From Fasciola hepatica (Eukaryota > Platyhelminthes > Trematoda > Plagiorchiida > Fasciolidae): DNA of 64,000 bases. The notes under the pieces were generated by a model. It did not search any database. It was not told where the DNA came from and was given only the letters and a program-made list of their open reading frames with translations. Each line of letters begins with the position of its first letter. The first letter of the stretch is position 1. The translations under genes were made by a program, and so were the position numbers. Positions 32,201 to 44,289 of the stretch are shown here, one piece after another. The stretch covers positions 27,191,001 to 27,255,000 of the forward strand of contig CANUEZ040000024.1 of assembly GCA_948099385.1 (NCBI GenBank). The letters run 5' to 3'.

Positions 32201-33560
32201 TCGTTTTCACTGCCTACGCTCCCACCAGCTTGTTCGGGTGCAACCAAAAATTCATTCTAACAACCTCAAGACTTTCACCGAAAGATTGACACAGGCGGTC
32301 GTGTTGGGCGGTGATCTCTGTGCTCAGTTTGGCCATCAAATTATTGACTAGGGAAACCCTTATAGTGAAAACGAAACTGTTTTTCAGCCCATGGATAGTG
32401 GTAAACGTCTGCTACGGTTTGCGCTTGAGAACCAAGTTTATTCCACACCCGATCGAGGCTCTATCGAACACATCTTAATTATACCACAGATTCAAGATGT
32501 TAGGAACGCCTTCCGCATGGCCACGATCTGTTTACTTTGGTTTGATCTCGTTATTCGATGCGGATGACCGCACAGTTTTCGGACGCCTCATTGGTATCAC
32601 GGAAACTCACATCTTTCGATCTTTGAATGGTAACTGCTGAGTTCCAGTTTGTTCTTATGGCGGTTTTCCTTCAATTCTGTCAAAAGGATGATGTTCATCG
32701 CGTTGTCCTACATCACTTTTTGTTTTCAAATTTAAAAATTAACTGATTCTAGAACACCGTCTCCGCGTGAAAATAGCGGCATCGATCTTCATCAAGTGTA
32801 CTGTCTGAATTAGAGTACGTGATTGACATTGCTTGTAGGTGAAATTCTAGTTAAGCTGATTTTTTATAGTTTGATAAACGCTGGGACAATGTCTGTAATG
32901 CCTTTTGTACCTTCAAAGTGTAAAATGCTTCTGCAGAGCCGATTTGAACCTGCTTAAGAACACATGCGAAGTAGTCAGGTTTTGTTACCGAGTCAGTTAC
33001 ATCTCAGCACGTAGTTAATTATCTTGTATGTCAGATCGCTTTCGAACCAGCACGACGTGATTTCATCCTGGTGTGTTGTGATTGCTGGCGTTCCTCGACG
33101 TAAATGGCTACACAGGATGACTTTCTTAGGTCGGTGGGTAAGAGGCCCGGTGAGGTCCGGTCTCTGAGCCAGGTTTTGGGCAACACCTGGTTCTAACCCC
33201 TAGAGAGGACGTTCCAGCGAATAAACACAAGAAGCGGTTTGCTGGTCAAAAATTCACTCGGTGGATAGAAGAGTGGAGCATCTGGAATTTCTGTCGACGA
33301 TGGGAGAAGTCATCGCACTTCATTGGACAGCCATCGCTCGCCCAAGCCGCATTAAGTTTCGCCTACTCCACTCTGTACTTGGGGCTGAGAAGTGATTCTG
33401 AAAAGCAGATCGACAACAAAGCATCAGCGTAGGCGAGACAATGTGCGCAACAAACAGGTCTCACGTGGCTGAGCAGAAGTTCCTCCACGGGTGCTTCGGT
33501 CAAGTTCCTTTGCTGGATTGATTCCCCACTACCTCATGAGTGAGGCTTTTGATTTAAAGG
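32200..33560 (+). mobile_element. strongly decayed RTE-like endonuclease/RT scraps
   Basis: The + strand contains short matches to RTE ORF pieces: RFALENQVYSTPDRGSIEHI around 32420-32480 (end of endonuclease) and DDRTVFGRLI-like sequence near 32565. All are in different frames with stops. The call rests on the first piece; the rest is positional inference. Confidence 0.45.
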
Positions 33561-33679
33561 CTTCGATTAGGGTTCCCAAACAGAAATCCCTTTTGTGGTG
33601 TTGACAGGTGCAAAGTGTGTTTCACCCAGAGACCTCCAGCATTCTGTAAAAAGCCTTACCAATTTTCCCTCTAATAAAG

Positions 33680-34980
33680 ATCGAGGCAGCGCGCCACTGA
33701 TTACTGCGGCTCTCAGGATGATTCAGGAGAAAAACAGATCAACATCACCTCTTAGGTGTACATGATCACTTCGTTTAATAGCCCTCAACGTCCGCACACT
33801 ATGTAAGATAGAGGAACAGGCTGCTTCAACCAGAACTCTTGAAACCTTCAGAATGGGTGTATGATGTGTCCCTCAAACGTGCATACAGGACTCCACTTCT
33901 GTGATCACGTTTCACACCTCAGATACAACCTTATTCTCTCTTCACGTGTGTCGGTTGATGCGGTGTCTAGTACTCGTGTCCAGACGCGTTTGGACTGCTC
34001 AAACGTACGCTGCTAGACTGGATTGCAGTCAGCAGTCGTTTCTATGCGGTCCGGTTGGACGGTTCCATTCGTGTCCACAGCAACAGGCCGAGGCGTCGAT
34101 GCTTGTTCATGATGTCCATGTATTCGCCCACTGGCTACAGTTAGTTTGAGATCAAGGGAAAACCCATCGGGATTTTTCTGGGCTGCTTCGAAGCGTGCAC
34201 TCGACGGACGTGATGATTATTGCTGAGAATTTCAACGTCCAAGTTGGCTACTTGGGGTGATTTCGAAAAGCGCAGAGCAGGCCCGTTTGCTGTTCCAGAG
34301 GATCGTACTGAACACGGTGATCGTCTCGTCCAGTTGTGCTCTGACCACATTTTTTCTGTCGTGTATGATCTGCCATAAGACTCACATGGCGTTTTTTTAC
34401 GTCTTCACAATGTTGGACTCAGATTTATCTTATAGTCATTGGTCACCGCTGGCGTGGATCACCTGAATATTGTAGTTCATTTTGGTCTACGTATGTGGAC
34501 TTATGTCATGCCTTGGTACATGTTCGCCTTCGCTTACGTCTTTCTCATGGCCGTATTGAAGCCACTCGTCGCAAACAGTTGCTTCTAAGAGACAACCGAC
34601 GGTCCACTTTGGGAGAGGAGTTGTCTACGTGGATTTCGATGCGGCGGATTTACATGAAAGGTGACAGATCTTATGAAAACCACCGAGGAATCAGCTTGAA
34701 GAGTATGGTATCCAAACTGCTCGCCGGGCTTGTTCTTCAGGGATTATCCAACTCCCTTGAAGAATGTACACATAAGATTCAAGTAGTTTTCAGATCCGGC
34801 AGGGGTTGTATTGACTACACCTCTACTTATGAATTTTTGGAGCCCAGGCACTCCTTCCGTAGACTCACAATTTATATCTTTCTTGAGCTGAGAGCGTCAT
34901 TCAACTCACTCGACTGTATAGTTCTCTGGCATTGCCTCATTGAGGGATAGGGGGAAGGGGAAAGATCCAAACGCAAGCTG
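33680..34980 (+). mobile_element. RTE-like endonuclease plus start of RT
   Basis: In order on the + strand: a degraded endonuclease start at 33790-33880, VITFHTSDTT at 33902, a LDWIPVSSRLCAVRLDGS-like stretch at 34015-34070 across frameshifts, a degraded A-x-N-F-N motif near 34220, and then an open 151-codon frame (34495-34950). That frame includes ENHRGISLKSMVSKLLAGLV, RSGRGCIDY and LELRASFNSLDCIVLWHCL (RT fingers and motif A, the first catalytic Asp replaced). It stops inside the palm. Nonfunctional. Confidence 0.8.
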
Positions 34981-35129
34981 GAACGACGGTTAGATTAAGG
35001 TAAGGTCTCCGAACTTCCACGCCTGTCTTCTGAAGGCGGTCTCCGAAAATCCAGAAATGAAACCACCTGTTAGTCGCTTATCAAGAGCGAGCCGCGTTAC
35101 ACTGGCTTAGCGAATTATGATCTGTTAGA

Positions 35130-36760
35130 TTGCCTCGTGATACCCGGGACTTCTGCTGAATCTCTGCACCTCGACGCATGCCAGTCAATCCCGGCTGGAA
35201 GGAAGCACCGTGAAACGCAACTCGTAACGAGACGTAAACTTGATGTAAAACTATGTAGGGATTGCAAAATCCGCTTGTTTGAACGTGCGCCAGAGTGTGC
35301 TACCACCATTGGTAACTCTCGAAAGGCGCTCCATCTCATCTGAATCACCGATACAAAACCACGATATGAATGAAATACTGTATGACCAACGGCTCGTCGG
35401 TTGACAGTCAACAGCGGCATCGTAAATCCTGGGCGGAGCACTTAAGGTACCATTTGGTAGACAATAATCCACCTGATCTATTGTGACCTTATGTAGTTCT
35501 CTGCCAAGTCTCGGTCTGTTTGCGGGCTATTTTTAATGGTGCAGTGGGCCTATCCGACTGGGGCATGTCTATTCTGCTGCTTATTTCGAAGAAGGTAAAT
35601 CGGCATAAGAGGACCACCAAGGTATCAGCTTTACCGGTTTCGCCGCAAAGATTTTTGGTGTTTTTACTAAGCCATTTCTTCGAGGCAAAAGGCCGATGCA
35701 CTCGCCCTAACCGAAGTAGTTTCTGTCGTGGCTGAGGCTGGGTGGATCGAGTCTTCACACTAGGCCGAATATTGAAGTACAGCTATAAGTTTCAGCAGCC
35801 AACGGTAGCTTGCTTTATCAGCTTCTTGGCTACCTTCGATTCGGTTGATTGCGAGTCCCTTTTGACCATGATTCAATCTGATGGGATGCCCAAAAAGCTT
35901 TTGAGGCTTTTAAGGGGATACAACTCGACAACTGGTGCTAGGATTCGTATGTACTGCGAAGAATCCCGTTAGTTCGCACTCACTACCGGAGTTAGGGCTG
36001 TCCTTTCTCACTGGTGCTGTTTAACTACACTATTGATTTGACAGTGAGTCAGTGAATACACAACTGCCCTGGCGTTCAGCTCAGCCGGACCTGAAGGTCG
36101 CAGATGATATAGTCGTGCTAGAAGACTTTGCCACACTCCAACCAGTTCCCGACCGAGTCAGTTCTTTTTTAAAGTCTATCGGGCTAGAAGTAAATTCAGC
36201 CAAAACAAAGGCTTTCACAACCTAATAATTCAACAACTTTCCATGAACGACCGATCAGTCGAATGCATCCCTTTAGTTAAATACCTAGGCTTAACTCTGC
36301 TTCCGAACGGCCAGGAAAAGATAGTGAGAGCATTCCTCCAGCTAAGACGGACTCTGGACTCTCGGTGAAATTAGTTTGAGGACCGAAGTTCGTGTTTATC
36401 GTGCCACCACGCGCTGATGCTCATCTATGAGAAAGTCGGCCACTGCGAGCTGAGGATACCCGTAGGTTGGAGGTTTCCAATTACTGGTACAGGCGGCAGA
36501 TCCTCAAGGTTAACTGGCACCGTGTCCAAAGGAGACGATGCTGTGGCGTCGGTGAACTCTTCGTCCACCTCCAGCGTCGACGACTGCAGTGGTTCCGCCT
36601 TATCTTCCGACGACCGGAGTCAGAGGTGGCCCACAGAACACTCTGTCCTGCTCCTTTCCCTTGTTGGCGTTGTCGCCTTGGTAGGCAGTCCAAAATGTGG
36701 ACCAGGTACCAGAGAGAGAGAGAAACGTAGCACTCCTGGGCTTTCGGTCGATCTATGAAG
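35130..36760 (+). mobile_element. second RTE-like fragment, RT to C-terminus
   Basis: RTE linker at 35230-35345 (CATTIGNSRKALHLI), RT fingers 35560-35640, WVDRVFTLGRILKYSYKFQQ at about 35740, then motif A ATFDSVDCESLLTMIQ at 35830. Motif B is degraded near 35985. The catalytic E-Y-A-D-D is lost around 36095. The C-terminus is at 36440-36700 (HRVQRRRCCGVGELFVHLQR, then PESEVAHRTLCPAPFPCWRR). The family is distinct from the copy at 33.7 kb. Stops and frameshifts throughout. Confidence 0.8.
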
Positions 36761-36899
36761 TCCGACGATGGAAAATGAGCTTGGTCACGACGTGTATCGA
36801 GCCCACCTGCGACCGCCGCGCGCGGTTAACAATCGTCCGTGATATCCATGAAGCCGACTTATCGCCCCGCGGGAGATAGTTGCGTAAAAGTAAAACTTA

Positions 36900-37600
36900 C
36901 GCTTTTCAGACACCAATCATTGTGCTCCCAGACATTTGCACAGCCTTTGACTCTGATAACGTGGTTTCATGAAATCAAAATAACAACATCTGCGCCGTAA
37001 ATGTTTTGCACAAGGAATGAATAACACTAGAACGTTCCGGTGTTTTTTCTTGCAGAAACATGGATGTGATTTTTGCAAAGGTGCGTCGTCCTTCGAATCG
37101 AGGTACCTACAGATTGGTCAAGGAAAATGATAACATAAAAAAACCATATCCCCAAGAACTTGCATTGAGCGTTTAAGATGGGATTCAAGCTTCAATGATT
37201 TCAATTCATGACCGCCTGTTTAGACCCGGAAGAGTGTCTTTATACTTACAAAACTACCGTCATCCGGCACATTAGCTCCCTAAAAAAGCAGTGGATACAG
37301 AAATCAACCCCGAAGCACTTTGGCACGTCTCAGTTAATTTGGGAAACTTATTGAACTTATCCGTCCGTTTAATTGACCCCAGCGAATATTAGAGCTTTTG
37401 CCTAATTAAGTATATCGAGATGCCCAGAGGTCAGCAAAGCATCTAGTTTTCTTATTTTAACCAACTGCATGGGTCGTTGTATAGACTATAAGTGCATCTT
37501 TGAGGTCACGTCGTTTGAACGTCATCTTCTAGAGGCAGTGGAACAACTACCATTGTATACGAATACTAACCGTACTTTTCCACGCGTGACTGTGGTTCAG
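36900..37600. other. no gene seen
   Basis: About 700 bp between the RTE and Helitron remnants. No frame over 60 codons and no repeat signature recognised. Confidence 0.5.
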
Positions 37601-37619
37601 TCTGGTTGAATGGAAAAGA

Positions 37620-38830
37620 AAGAGGGGAAAGCACACGTTTCTAATGTTCAGTTTCACAATGTTTGTGGGTAGGCGATATCTTTTGTTGTTCCGTTTTCTG
37701 TGCGGACAGAAACTCTGGTTTGCTGACTCTAGAATGCGCGACATATAATTGCCCATGTGAGAAGCAATCTGGACAAAACAATTCTGAAGATTGACCCCGA
37801 ACTAATAGTGATTGCAAAATGCAATCGAGTTGGGGATTGCAATCTCTTGGATTGAAATGGCATATCCACCGAAACCACGTCTGAAATGTCCTATCAAGAT
37901 TGTTGCTTTTACGTCGTCGCTCATTGATTTTTTTACTGCAATCCCCGTACCGCTGCAAAGCTTTGGCTGGTTGATATTTCGCAAAATGATAGTTGGCATG
38001 CCGATTTTCGATTGCAGTACCTGCGGTGGCATCCATGGAAAATTGACTCAGTTCAAAGATTCTGTCGGATAGTCAACCGTTTCATCTGTTTCTACAACAG
38101 TGCTCACGGACTTGTATTTGACTGCCTGGCTTTGAATGATAGACTGAATAATACTGTCAAGTTCGTAGACGTCTTCGTTCTTGACCGCAAGAATAGCTCG
38201 CTCATTAAAGTAGTCGTGATTCTTGTGATTGGCTGGAATATTGGAAATTACTTATTCAATCAATTCTTCTTTCGACCTCACCATATTACAGAGGTTATGA
38301 GGCAGTGGAATTCGTCCTGAGGTCAGATCAGTCTGCACTTTTCCTTCCCCAGTTTCCAACAATTGTCGTGCGAATATCTCAGCTGACCGATCGTTTTGCA
38401 GCTTGACACGCATATTTGTAGTTACTTTTACCGTCTTAACGTATCCCCACAATGTAAGGTATTTCATGTAGGCATTTATTTCGTCCGCTGGTGTCGATCG
38501 AGCAATTACGGGTAATGTGTGCTGAAATCCCCTGCAAGCAATAATAATGCGTTTCCAAGTGGTCTGATGTTTCCGCGATCAATAAGGATCCCCGGGTGAC
38601 ATTTTCTGTGCATTCATCTCAAACAATAAGTTGGCATTTCTGCAATAATTTTCCCATGCCAGATGCTTTGGAAAAATTGCACGTGGGAGTTTCCACGAAT
38701 TGCGTTCCAAAGCGGAATGAGCAGTTCCTACACCTGGGAGCAATGCCGCAGCTACTCCGGACAACGCGAGAGCCAAGGCTATGTAATTTTGGAGTCGAAT
38801 CGCCGCCGAGAACAATCTAGGAACTTTTTA
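37620..38830 (-). mobile_element. Helitron helicase remnant (PIF1-like)
   Basis: Minus-strand pieces in the order of the C-terminal helicase of a Helitron Rep-Hel protein. 38815-38700: IRLQNYIALALALSGVAAAL followed by GVGTAHSAL (Walker A neighbourhood onward). 38467-38252: LWGYVKTVKVTTNMRVKLQN, AEIFARQLLE, DLTSGRIPLPHNLCN. 38036-37800: PPQVLQSKIGMPTIILRNIN and QPKLCSGT. 37790-37690: DCFSHGQLYVAHSRVSKPEF, helicase motif VI, where the usual C is H. Frameshifts split the pieces; the N-terminal Rep (HUH) domain and the terminal hairpin were not found. Old rolling-circle transposon fossil. Confidence 0.85.
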
Positions 38831-39179
38831 ACAGCTCCTCTTGGCGCATTTAAGAAGATTTCTCCAACCCCCGTTATTGACAGTTTGTATGCCATTTCGG
38901 ACAAGCGTCGGCTTAAGGATATTTGGTTTCGTATACAACAAAAGATAACCTGTTATAATTTTTTCGCGACGCAGCGCTACATCGAACGAAGCAGCAGCAG
39001 ATCGATTTGATGATGGGATTCCCAATTAATGGAGAATCTCGTTTGCGATTTTTAAGCAAAAATGTCCAACTATTATCAACGCTGACTGTAATTGAAAAGT
39101 GTCATTAAATAAACAAAACCAAATGTCTCCAGGCTTCTGAGTAACGTTTTTTTTCAAAACACCGACGATTTTACGATGA

Positions 39180-39420
39180 CAAGGGGTTTTACTTATTTAC
39201 CGAATGCACTGCAGCACAACATAATTGTCAACCGGTCTTTTGTTTTTGATGTCAGAACATTTTTCACCCACGTGCACAAAGCTTCTGTTTGGCATGCTAC
39301 CGAACAACAGACCTGTTTCATCAAAATTGAATAAGTGGCGCGACTCGTAACCTGTGCATAATTCTAGCATTCTCTGCAACCAGTCGTCCACAATTTGCAC
39401 ACGTAAAATTCCGCGCCGTA
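39180..39420 (-). mobile_element. pogo/Tigger-like DDE transposase fragment
   Basis: The minus-strand frame 39400-39197 contains ESRHLFNFDETGLLFGSMPN followed by RSFVHVGEKCSDIKNKRPVD. In Tigger/pogo and CENP-B-type proteins the corresponding N-A/M-D-E-T-G-L-F-F-x-x-x-P segment carries the first catalytic Asp, and a G-E-K-C segment follows; both are recognisable here. No HTH or rest of the catalytic domain is seen nearby on this strand. Confidence 0.7.
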
Positions 39421-39479
39421 CGTTACGACGCCGTTGGAATTGGAATAGTCAACCGCCTGTCCCAAAAAAGGAACTAGAT

Positions 39480-41600
39480 AAAAATTGATTCCCGAACGGT
39501 GGTATGATTGCTCAAGGAGGGAAACTCGGCGACTAAAATCGAACCTACGGTCCCGCAGATATAGGGAATATCTTCAAAGGGAAGGTGTTAGGGCAACTCT
39601 CTGTCCAGATAGAGGTGTCTTTTCTTTGCACGTGAACCCGTATAGCCCAAGAGAATGTTATTCTTCCACGAAACCATTTCGTTACGGAACAAACTGATTT
39701 TTCTGCTAGTTCTTTGCCTTCGTATATTTCTCTTCCCCTCTTTGTATTTTCGCGTTTCTGGTTGATCAGTTCACAGCTTCTGCAAAGTCGTACGGACAGA
39801 TTATATAAACGGTAGAGCTGGTGACTATTTGACTTGTGGTGGTCGTCGCTACTGAACGTGCGGTACTGCGTTGTGTCCAACTTTTTCCTCTAGCCAGCGA
39901 GTGGACTAGCCTCATCGAATTCTGTACTCCAACTCCAGGTCTAGGAAGTCGTATCCTAGCGGTGCCGTGTCGTTATACTGATCGAGTGTGTCATTTCCCT
40001 ACGAGACCGCAGGTGTTGTGTCTCTTGCGCTCTGTGCTTTTCATTCTGCGTTTGACGTGTTAACACCAGCAAAATGTCGGCTCACTCAGTCTCGGGGAAA
40101 TGAGAAGTTCAGTGTCAATTGTGTATGGCCTAGTGTCATAACAGAGACATCAGGCGGTTGCCACACAATCCTAATCCGCGGAAAATGTCGTCTTGCTTTC
40201 GTAGTTTTCAACATCGAAAAAAGAGTCAAATTTTCGTTGAATTATTCGACGCATATAATTAGTGTCCTCTGATCTCAGCGGTGTAGCTGGCTTTTAAACC
40301 GGGGTTGTAATCGGTTTCGTTAATTTCTGTCGGTGACGGAGTGGTGTTGGTCAATGAGTGATCAATCGCAGCACAGATATTTGGAAAACGCCATCGTGGA
40401 ATTTGTTGATGAGTTTCTTCACTGTCGCACAAAGTTTGACCTGTTGAGGCTCACCATGTGTCACTAATGCAATTTCCAGGGTCAAGTTCGCCGGTGTTTC
40501 CCAAAACCATGCGTGCAGTCGTCATCTGACTGTAGTTTTTAACGTTCGAATCTTGATTTAGGCTACTGGCAACGGTTGTAGTAGCTGAATCATTTAAGGT
40601 AACCGATGCACTCGATGTGGGCTGATAGAGCACTCGTGATACTAAAGCCTGCGTGGCGTGCATGCTTTGATTCAGATTTCACTTCGGCCGACAGTTTTAA
40701 GCATTTGGTTCCAGTCGGCAATAGTAGTTGATGGCTGAACAAAAATGATATCAACTGAAAAAACGTTCCCCTGGAAGTTTGGACGACGGTACCCGTGCCC
40801 GTTAGTTACAGTCTTAAATTCGTCGCGTTTAATCCAGAAAGGAACACGCAAAGTTATGGACACGTTCCAACAGCTCTCCTGGTGATTTTTCGGCCGATAT
40901 ACGCTCACGTTCCTAGAAGCGGCATCTTTCAAACTGTACATTGCAGTCAAACATTATTTTTAGCAAAATGAATGAACGGGATACCGAGAAGCAGAGGAAA
41001 GTCACACCTACCTTATAGGTGCAATGACTATCGCATTTTGGTTCCATCGTAATGACAAACTGATCACAAGTTGGCGTTGTTTGTACGAACTTACAGCACC
41101 TCTGTCCATCTTACTAGTTTGGTGTTTGTAATGGAGTAGATCTCTTTCAATATCTGACTTGCAACGATGTAATGCTTCAGTGTGAAAGTTCCAATGTTAA
41201 TAACACAGTTGTTGGTAGATGTAGACAGTTATTTGATTGCGAAATTGTCCAGAGAAAGGTTACCCTGGAAAACCGAAACGTTGGCGAAACACGCCTACCA
41301 ACAACGCTGTTATTTACGTTTAAAACGTTCACAATAAAAATAACATGGTACATCGAATTTTCGATGCATCGTTTGGTCCGGATATTTGCGGATGCAATGC
41401 TTCGTCTCACAGAAATGTCGGGAAATGAATGACCTCATCACAGTGGGCTTATTGTTTATTGTCTTCCGAGGCAACACTGGAATGTGTGAGACGTTCGACG
41501 ACTAAGGTGACTGAACATTCGCATTGGAATTGACAGACGCTGTTAGAATTTTATGTCTATTCTCTTAGTATTGTGGAGGCTTTTGCCCTGCGCCGTGCCA
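39480..41600. other. unassigned stretch with short frames
   Basis: A minus-strand frame at 40950-40672 (92 codons, RDEFKTVTNGHGYRRPNFQG in the middle) has a plausible amino-acid mix but no recognised family, and no splice evidence. A short imperfect inverted repeat lies at 41201-41228 and 41297-41323 (GTTGTTGGTAG core), possibly a small MITE. Nothing else recognised. Confidence 0.35.
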
Positions 41601-41639
41601 TACATTAGCACAGTCGGTATCTCCAATCTACTTACGGTT

Positions 41640-42720
41640 CATGCTTGTTTATTCCTCGTCTTCCACGGAGTGAAGTTGCTCTACCGATGAGGAGACTCTC
41701 GCATGTGTTCGGGCTTGCTAAAAGTAGCACATCCACATTTTTGTACGGCGTTTTTCGCGTACTGTTCACGCATCTTTGACCACCACGCGGTGGCAAAGGC
41801 CAATACCCTATACGCATCAGCCGCTGCTACACACGACCGTTAGATTGGGATTTTGAGATCAATTACGTTGCCTGGCAAAACAACCAAATAGCTGACGCGC
41901 TTTGTTGTCTTCCTTTAAAGAATGGATATAAGAACAGCGACCGGGAGAAAGTCAAAACGATTGCATTTCTCAGTGATGCGAACTCCAAAACGATTGCGCC
42001 TAATGAAGTTACGAAACACACTGAAGGCGGTCCAGTTATGAAATCCGTCTATAACTACCTTTCCGCCGAATGGCTAAACAAAACAACAACCCGAATTGTT
42101 ACCATTTCATGCCGCCGGAGATGTGCTACCAGCGGTTAACTGTGTCACAAGAGGTCATCGACTTGTGATATCGGGAAGTTTGGTCCCTGAGGCCATATCA
42201 GCTTGGCATGAAGGACAACCTGATATCGCGCGAACGAAAGCCTGCATACGCGAGTACTACTGGTGGCCACGATACAACCCCCGTGTTGAGGATTCAGTGA
42301 GATGATGTGTGCCTTGTCAGCGTTTTCATAAAAGCACGAAATCATTTTATGCACCTGTTGTTCACGCCATTGAGTATTTTATGAAATCTTGGGTAAAGAT
42401 TGCAGTTGATGTCGTGGGTTCGTTTGAAAACGCCCCTTATCACCAGAGAACGTTCTCATTGCCGTGTGTTTCTACTGCAAGTGGCTAGAAGCTTTTCTGC
42501 AATGGCTGCAGCACCTATTTATGAGATTCGGTTGCGGTTCCGTGCAATCCCGCAGTCAGTGGCATGATCGAACGTGCAAATCGCACATTGAACGAAGTCA
42601 TTCGGGCCATAAGCATTGAGGGGAAGAAATGGGAGGAGTCCCTTACTACTTCATTGACCGCCTACGGAATTACACGGCATGCTGCCATCTGAAGGACTCC
42701 TTTATAGTTGGTGTTGGATA
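41640..42720 (+). mobile_element. LTR retrotransposon remnant, RNase H end and integrase
   Basis: A Gypsy/Ty3-type pol fossil. At 41845-41915 is DFEINYVAWQNNQIADALCC (end of RNase H; usual form is D-F-x-I-x-Y-x-x-G-x-x-N-x-x-A-D-A-L-S-R). At 42140-42320: RLVISGSLVPEAISAWHEGQ, then IARTKACIREYYWWPR, then VRCCVPCQR, which is the H2C2 integrase zinc finger (the first usual H-x-x-x-H is H-E-G-Q-P-D, and the CxxC is read across a TGA). At 42370-42450: WVKIAVDVVGSFENAPYHQR with the first integrase Asp. At 42540-42660: a Q-S-x-x-M-I-E-R-x-N-R-T-L-like end. Frameshifts and stops; no LTRs found. Confidence 0.8.
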
Positions 42721-43530
42721 GACAGATACACATGCAATTGAACGCGGCCCGACTGCAGTATAAGGATTCAAACTAGGGCAGTAGGAAAGGAGAACCAAAT
42801 ACCAAAATAAGTACAGATGATACGGTCAGACGGTTGAGCCTGGAACATGTGTCAAGATACGCGGACCTCAAGTTTGCAAAGGTAAGAACATGTTTTCTGC
42901 CCCAGCAAAAGTTGGAAGCGCCCTGTCTTCCGGTACATACCTGCTGCAGGACGGAACTAAGGCTAACGCTCGCCGGCACGTTATCGGATACAACTAGCGA
43001 AGCCACTTCCGTTGAGAACTATACCCTGTCAGCACATGCCTGCAGCAGACAGTATGAGGCTCCGAAGATCCGGCCGTGAACGTTTTCCAGTTGGACGTTA
43101 CGCGCAGCTGAAGTAGAAAAGGGGAGAGGGTGTTGTGTCTTGACCGGCCCTAACTTGTCGTGCCATATGCTGGCCACGATTGCTGTGCTTGTTGCTTGTA
43201 TGTGCTTGCGTGTCGATCTATACTGATCACTCCAGTCACGTGCCTCGATCGATAGAATCTGACTATCCTTGAAATGTATATGGTCGATGTTTCACTCAAT
43301 TCTATGCTTGTAGATTTCAGATTAAGGTTATCCGGTTTTGGCGACCGAATACATTCTTTTCTCCTACGGTGTTGTTTTGTGAACATAACGGGATTAGGTA
43401 GAACGCAAATGATGAGCGGTTGTCCGAAAGTAGAACAAATTGTGTTTGCATCTGGTGGAATAGGAAGAAATACACCCTCTTGAATACATATACAGTGTAT
43501 GAGTCGAGATCGATAAGATATTAGTGCAAA
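42721..43530. other. unassigned, possibly 3' remainder of LTR element
   Basis: A + frame at 42834-43079 contains RYADLKFAKVRTCF and Cys-rich sequence but no named domain. Position after the integrase suggests retroelement remnant; not proven. Confidence 0.3.
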
Positions 43531-43539
43531 GTTTGTCAC

Positions 43540-44280
43540 AAAGAACGGTGTTTCTCTGTAAGAAAATTGGCTACATTAGGACGGGATATGCCATCGGATC
43601 GCGATATAACTTTGATAGACCTTCGCAAAACTACAAAATCTTTCTTTTGAAGACCGACAAAGATGACAAGTGAACAGTAAACGAGGTGTGACATCACGTG
43701 AGTGTATGCGAAACGTTTAAGTAGGTATTGTGGAACGTGTAAGAACCTCAAGCGTAGAATATTGAAAGATGGTCGTCGAATCTTTGTGAATGCATTAATT
43801 AGGTTCTGGTACCAGGTGGAGTCTCAATAAAAGGTTAGGCCAAGATATTTCACTGACCGAACTTTGGGTAGTGTCTTGTTGTGACCGTGTAAAGAAGGAC
43901 AACTTCCTCCGGCTGAAGATGGACATCCTCACTTAGCGAGTGAAAATAGAGTGCCAATAAATTCGGATACAGTAAGAAATCAATGTGACGACGTGGACCA
44001 CTGGATAATAGAAGATAGGGGGTCACAAATTCCAGAAAATTGAAGGTCATTGTCAGATTTGGCTTCAGTGGTAACATCAGTGTACTTAATCAGAAGTTTT
44101 GGGTAAGTTGCGAATCTAACCTGGAAAAAGAAGACAGAGTGACACCCCAAAGTATTCCTGTGTTGAGAGGCGGAGTTATGTCGCCATTCATTTGATATTG
44201 TGCCATTTCTGTGTAATAAATAAGTAAAATAAAAATTATTGCTATTATCAGAAGTGGCAGAGTTCTCAATCAACAACTTC
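43540..44280 (-). mobile_element. non-LTR reverse transcriptase, palm to thumb remnant
   Basis: The minus strand reads, with frameshifts: LIKYTDVTTEAKSDND (44095-44050; the catalytic Y-x-D-D with one D apparently lost), SVKYLGLTFY (about 43845, the K-x-L-G motif), STWYQNLINAFTKIRR, LRFLHVPQYLLKRFAYTHVM and SHLVYCSLVIFVGLQKKDFV, then LRRSIKVISR (43750-43570). This is the 3' half of a LINE RT with a K-Y-T-D-D-type centre, unlike the CR1 element at 9-13 kb. Confidence 0.75.
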
Positions 44281-44289
44281 TTCAGTTTG

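Noticed and set aside
40672..40950. 92-codon minus frame as a host exon
   Set aside because: No recognised family, no convincing donor, and neighbours are all transposon fossils; left unassigned.
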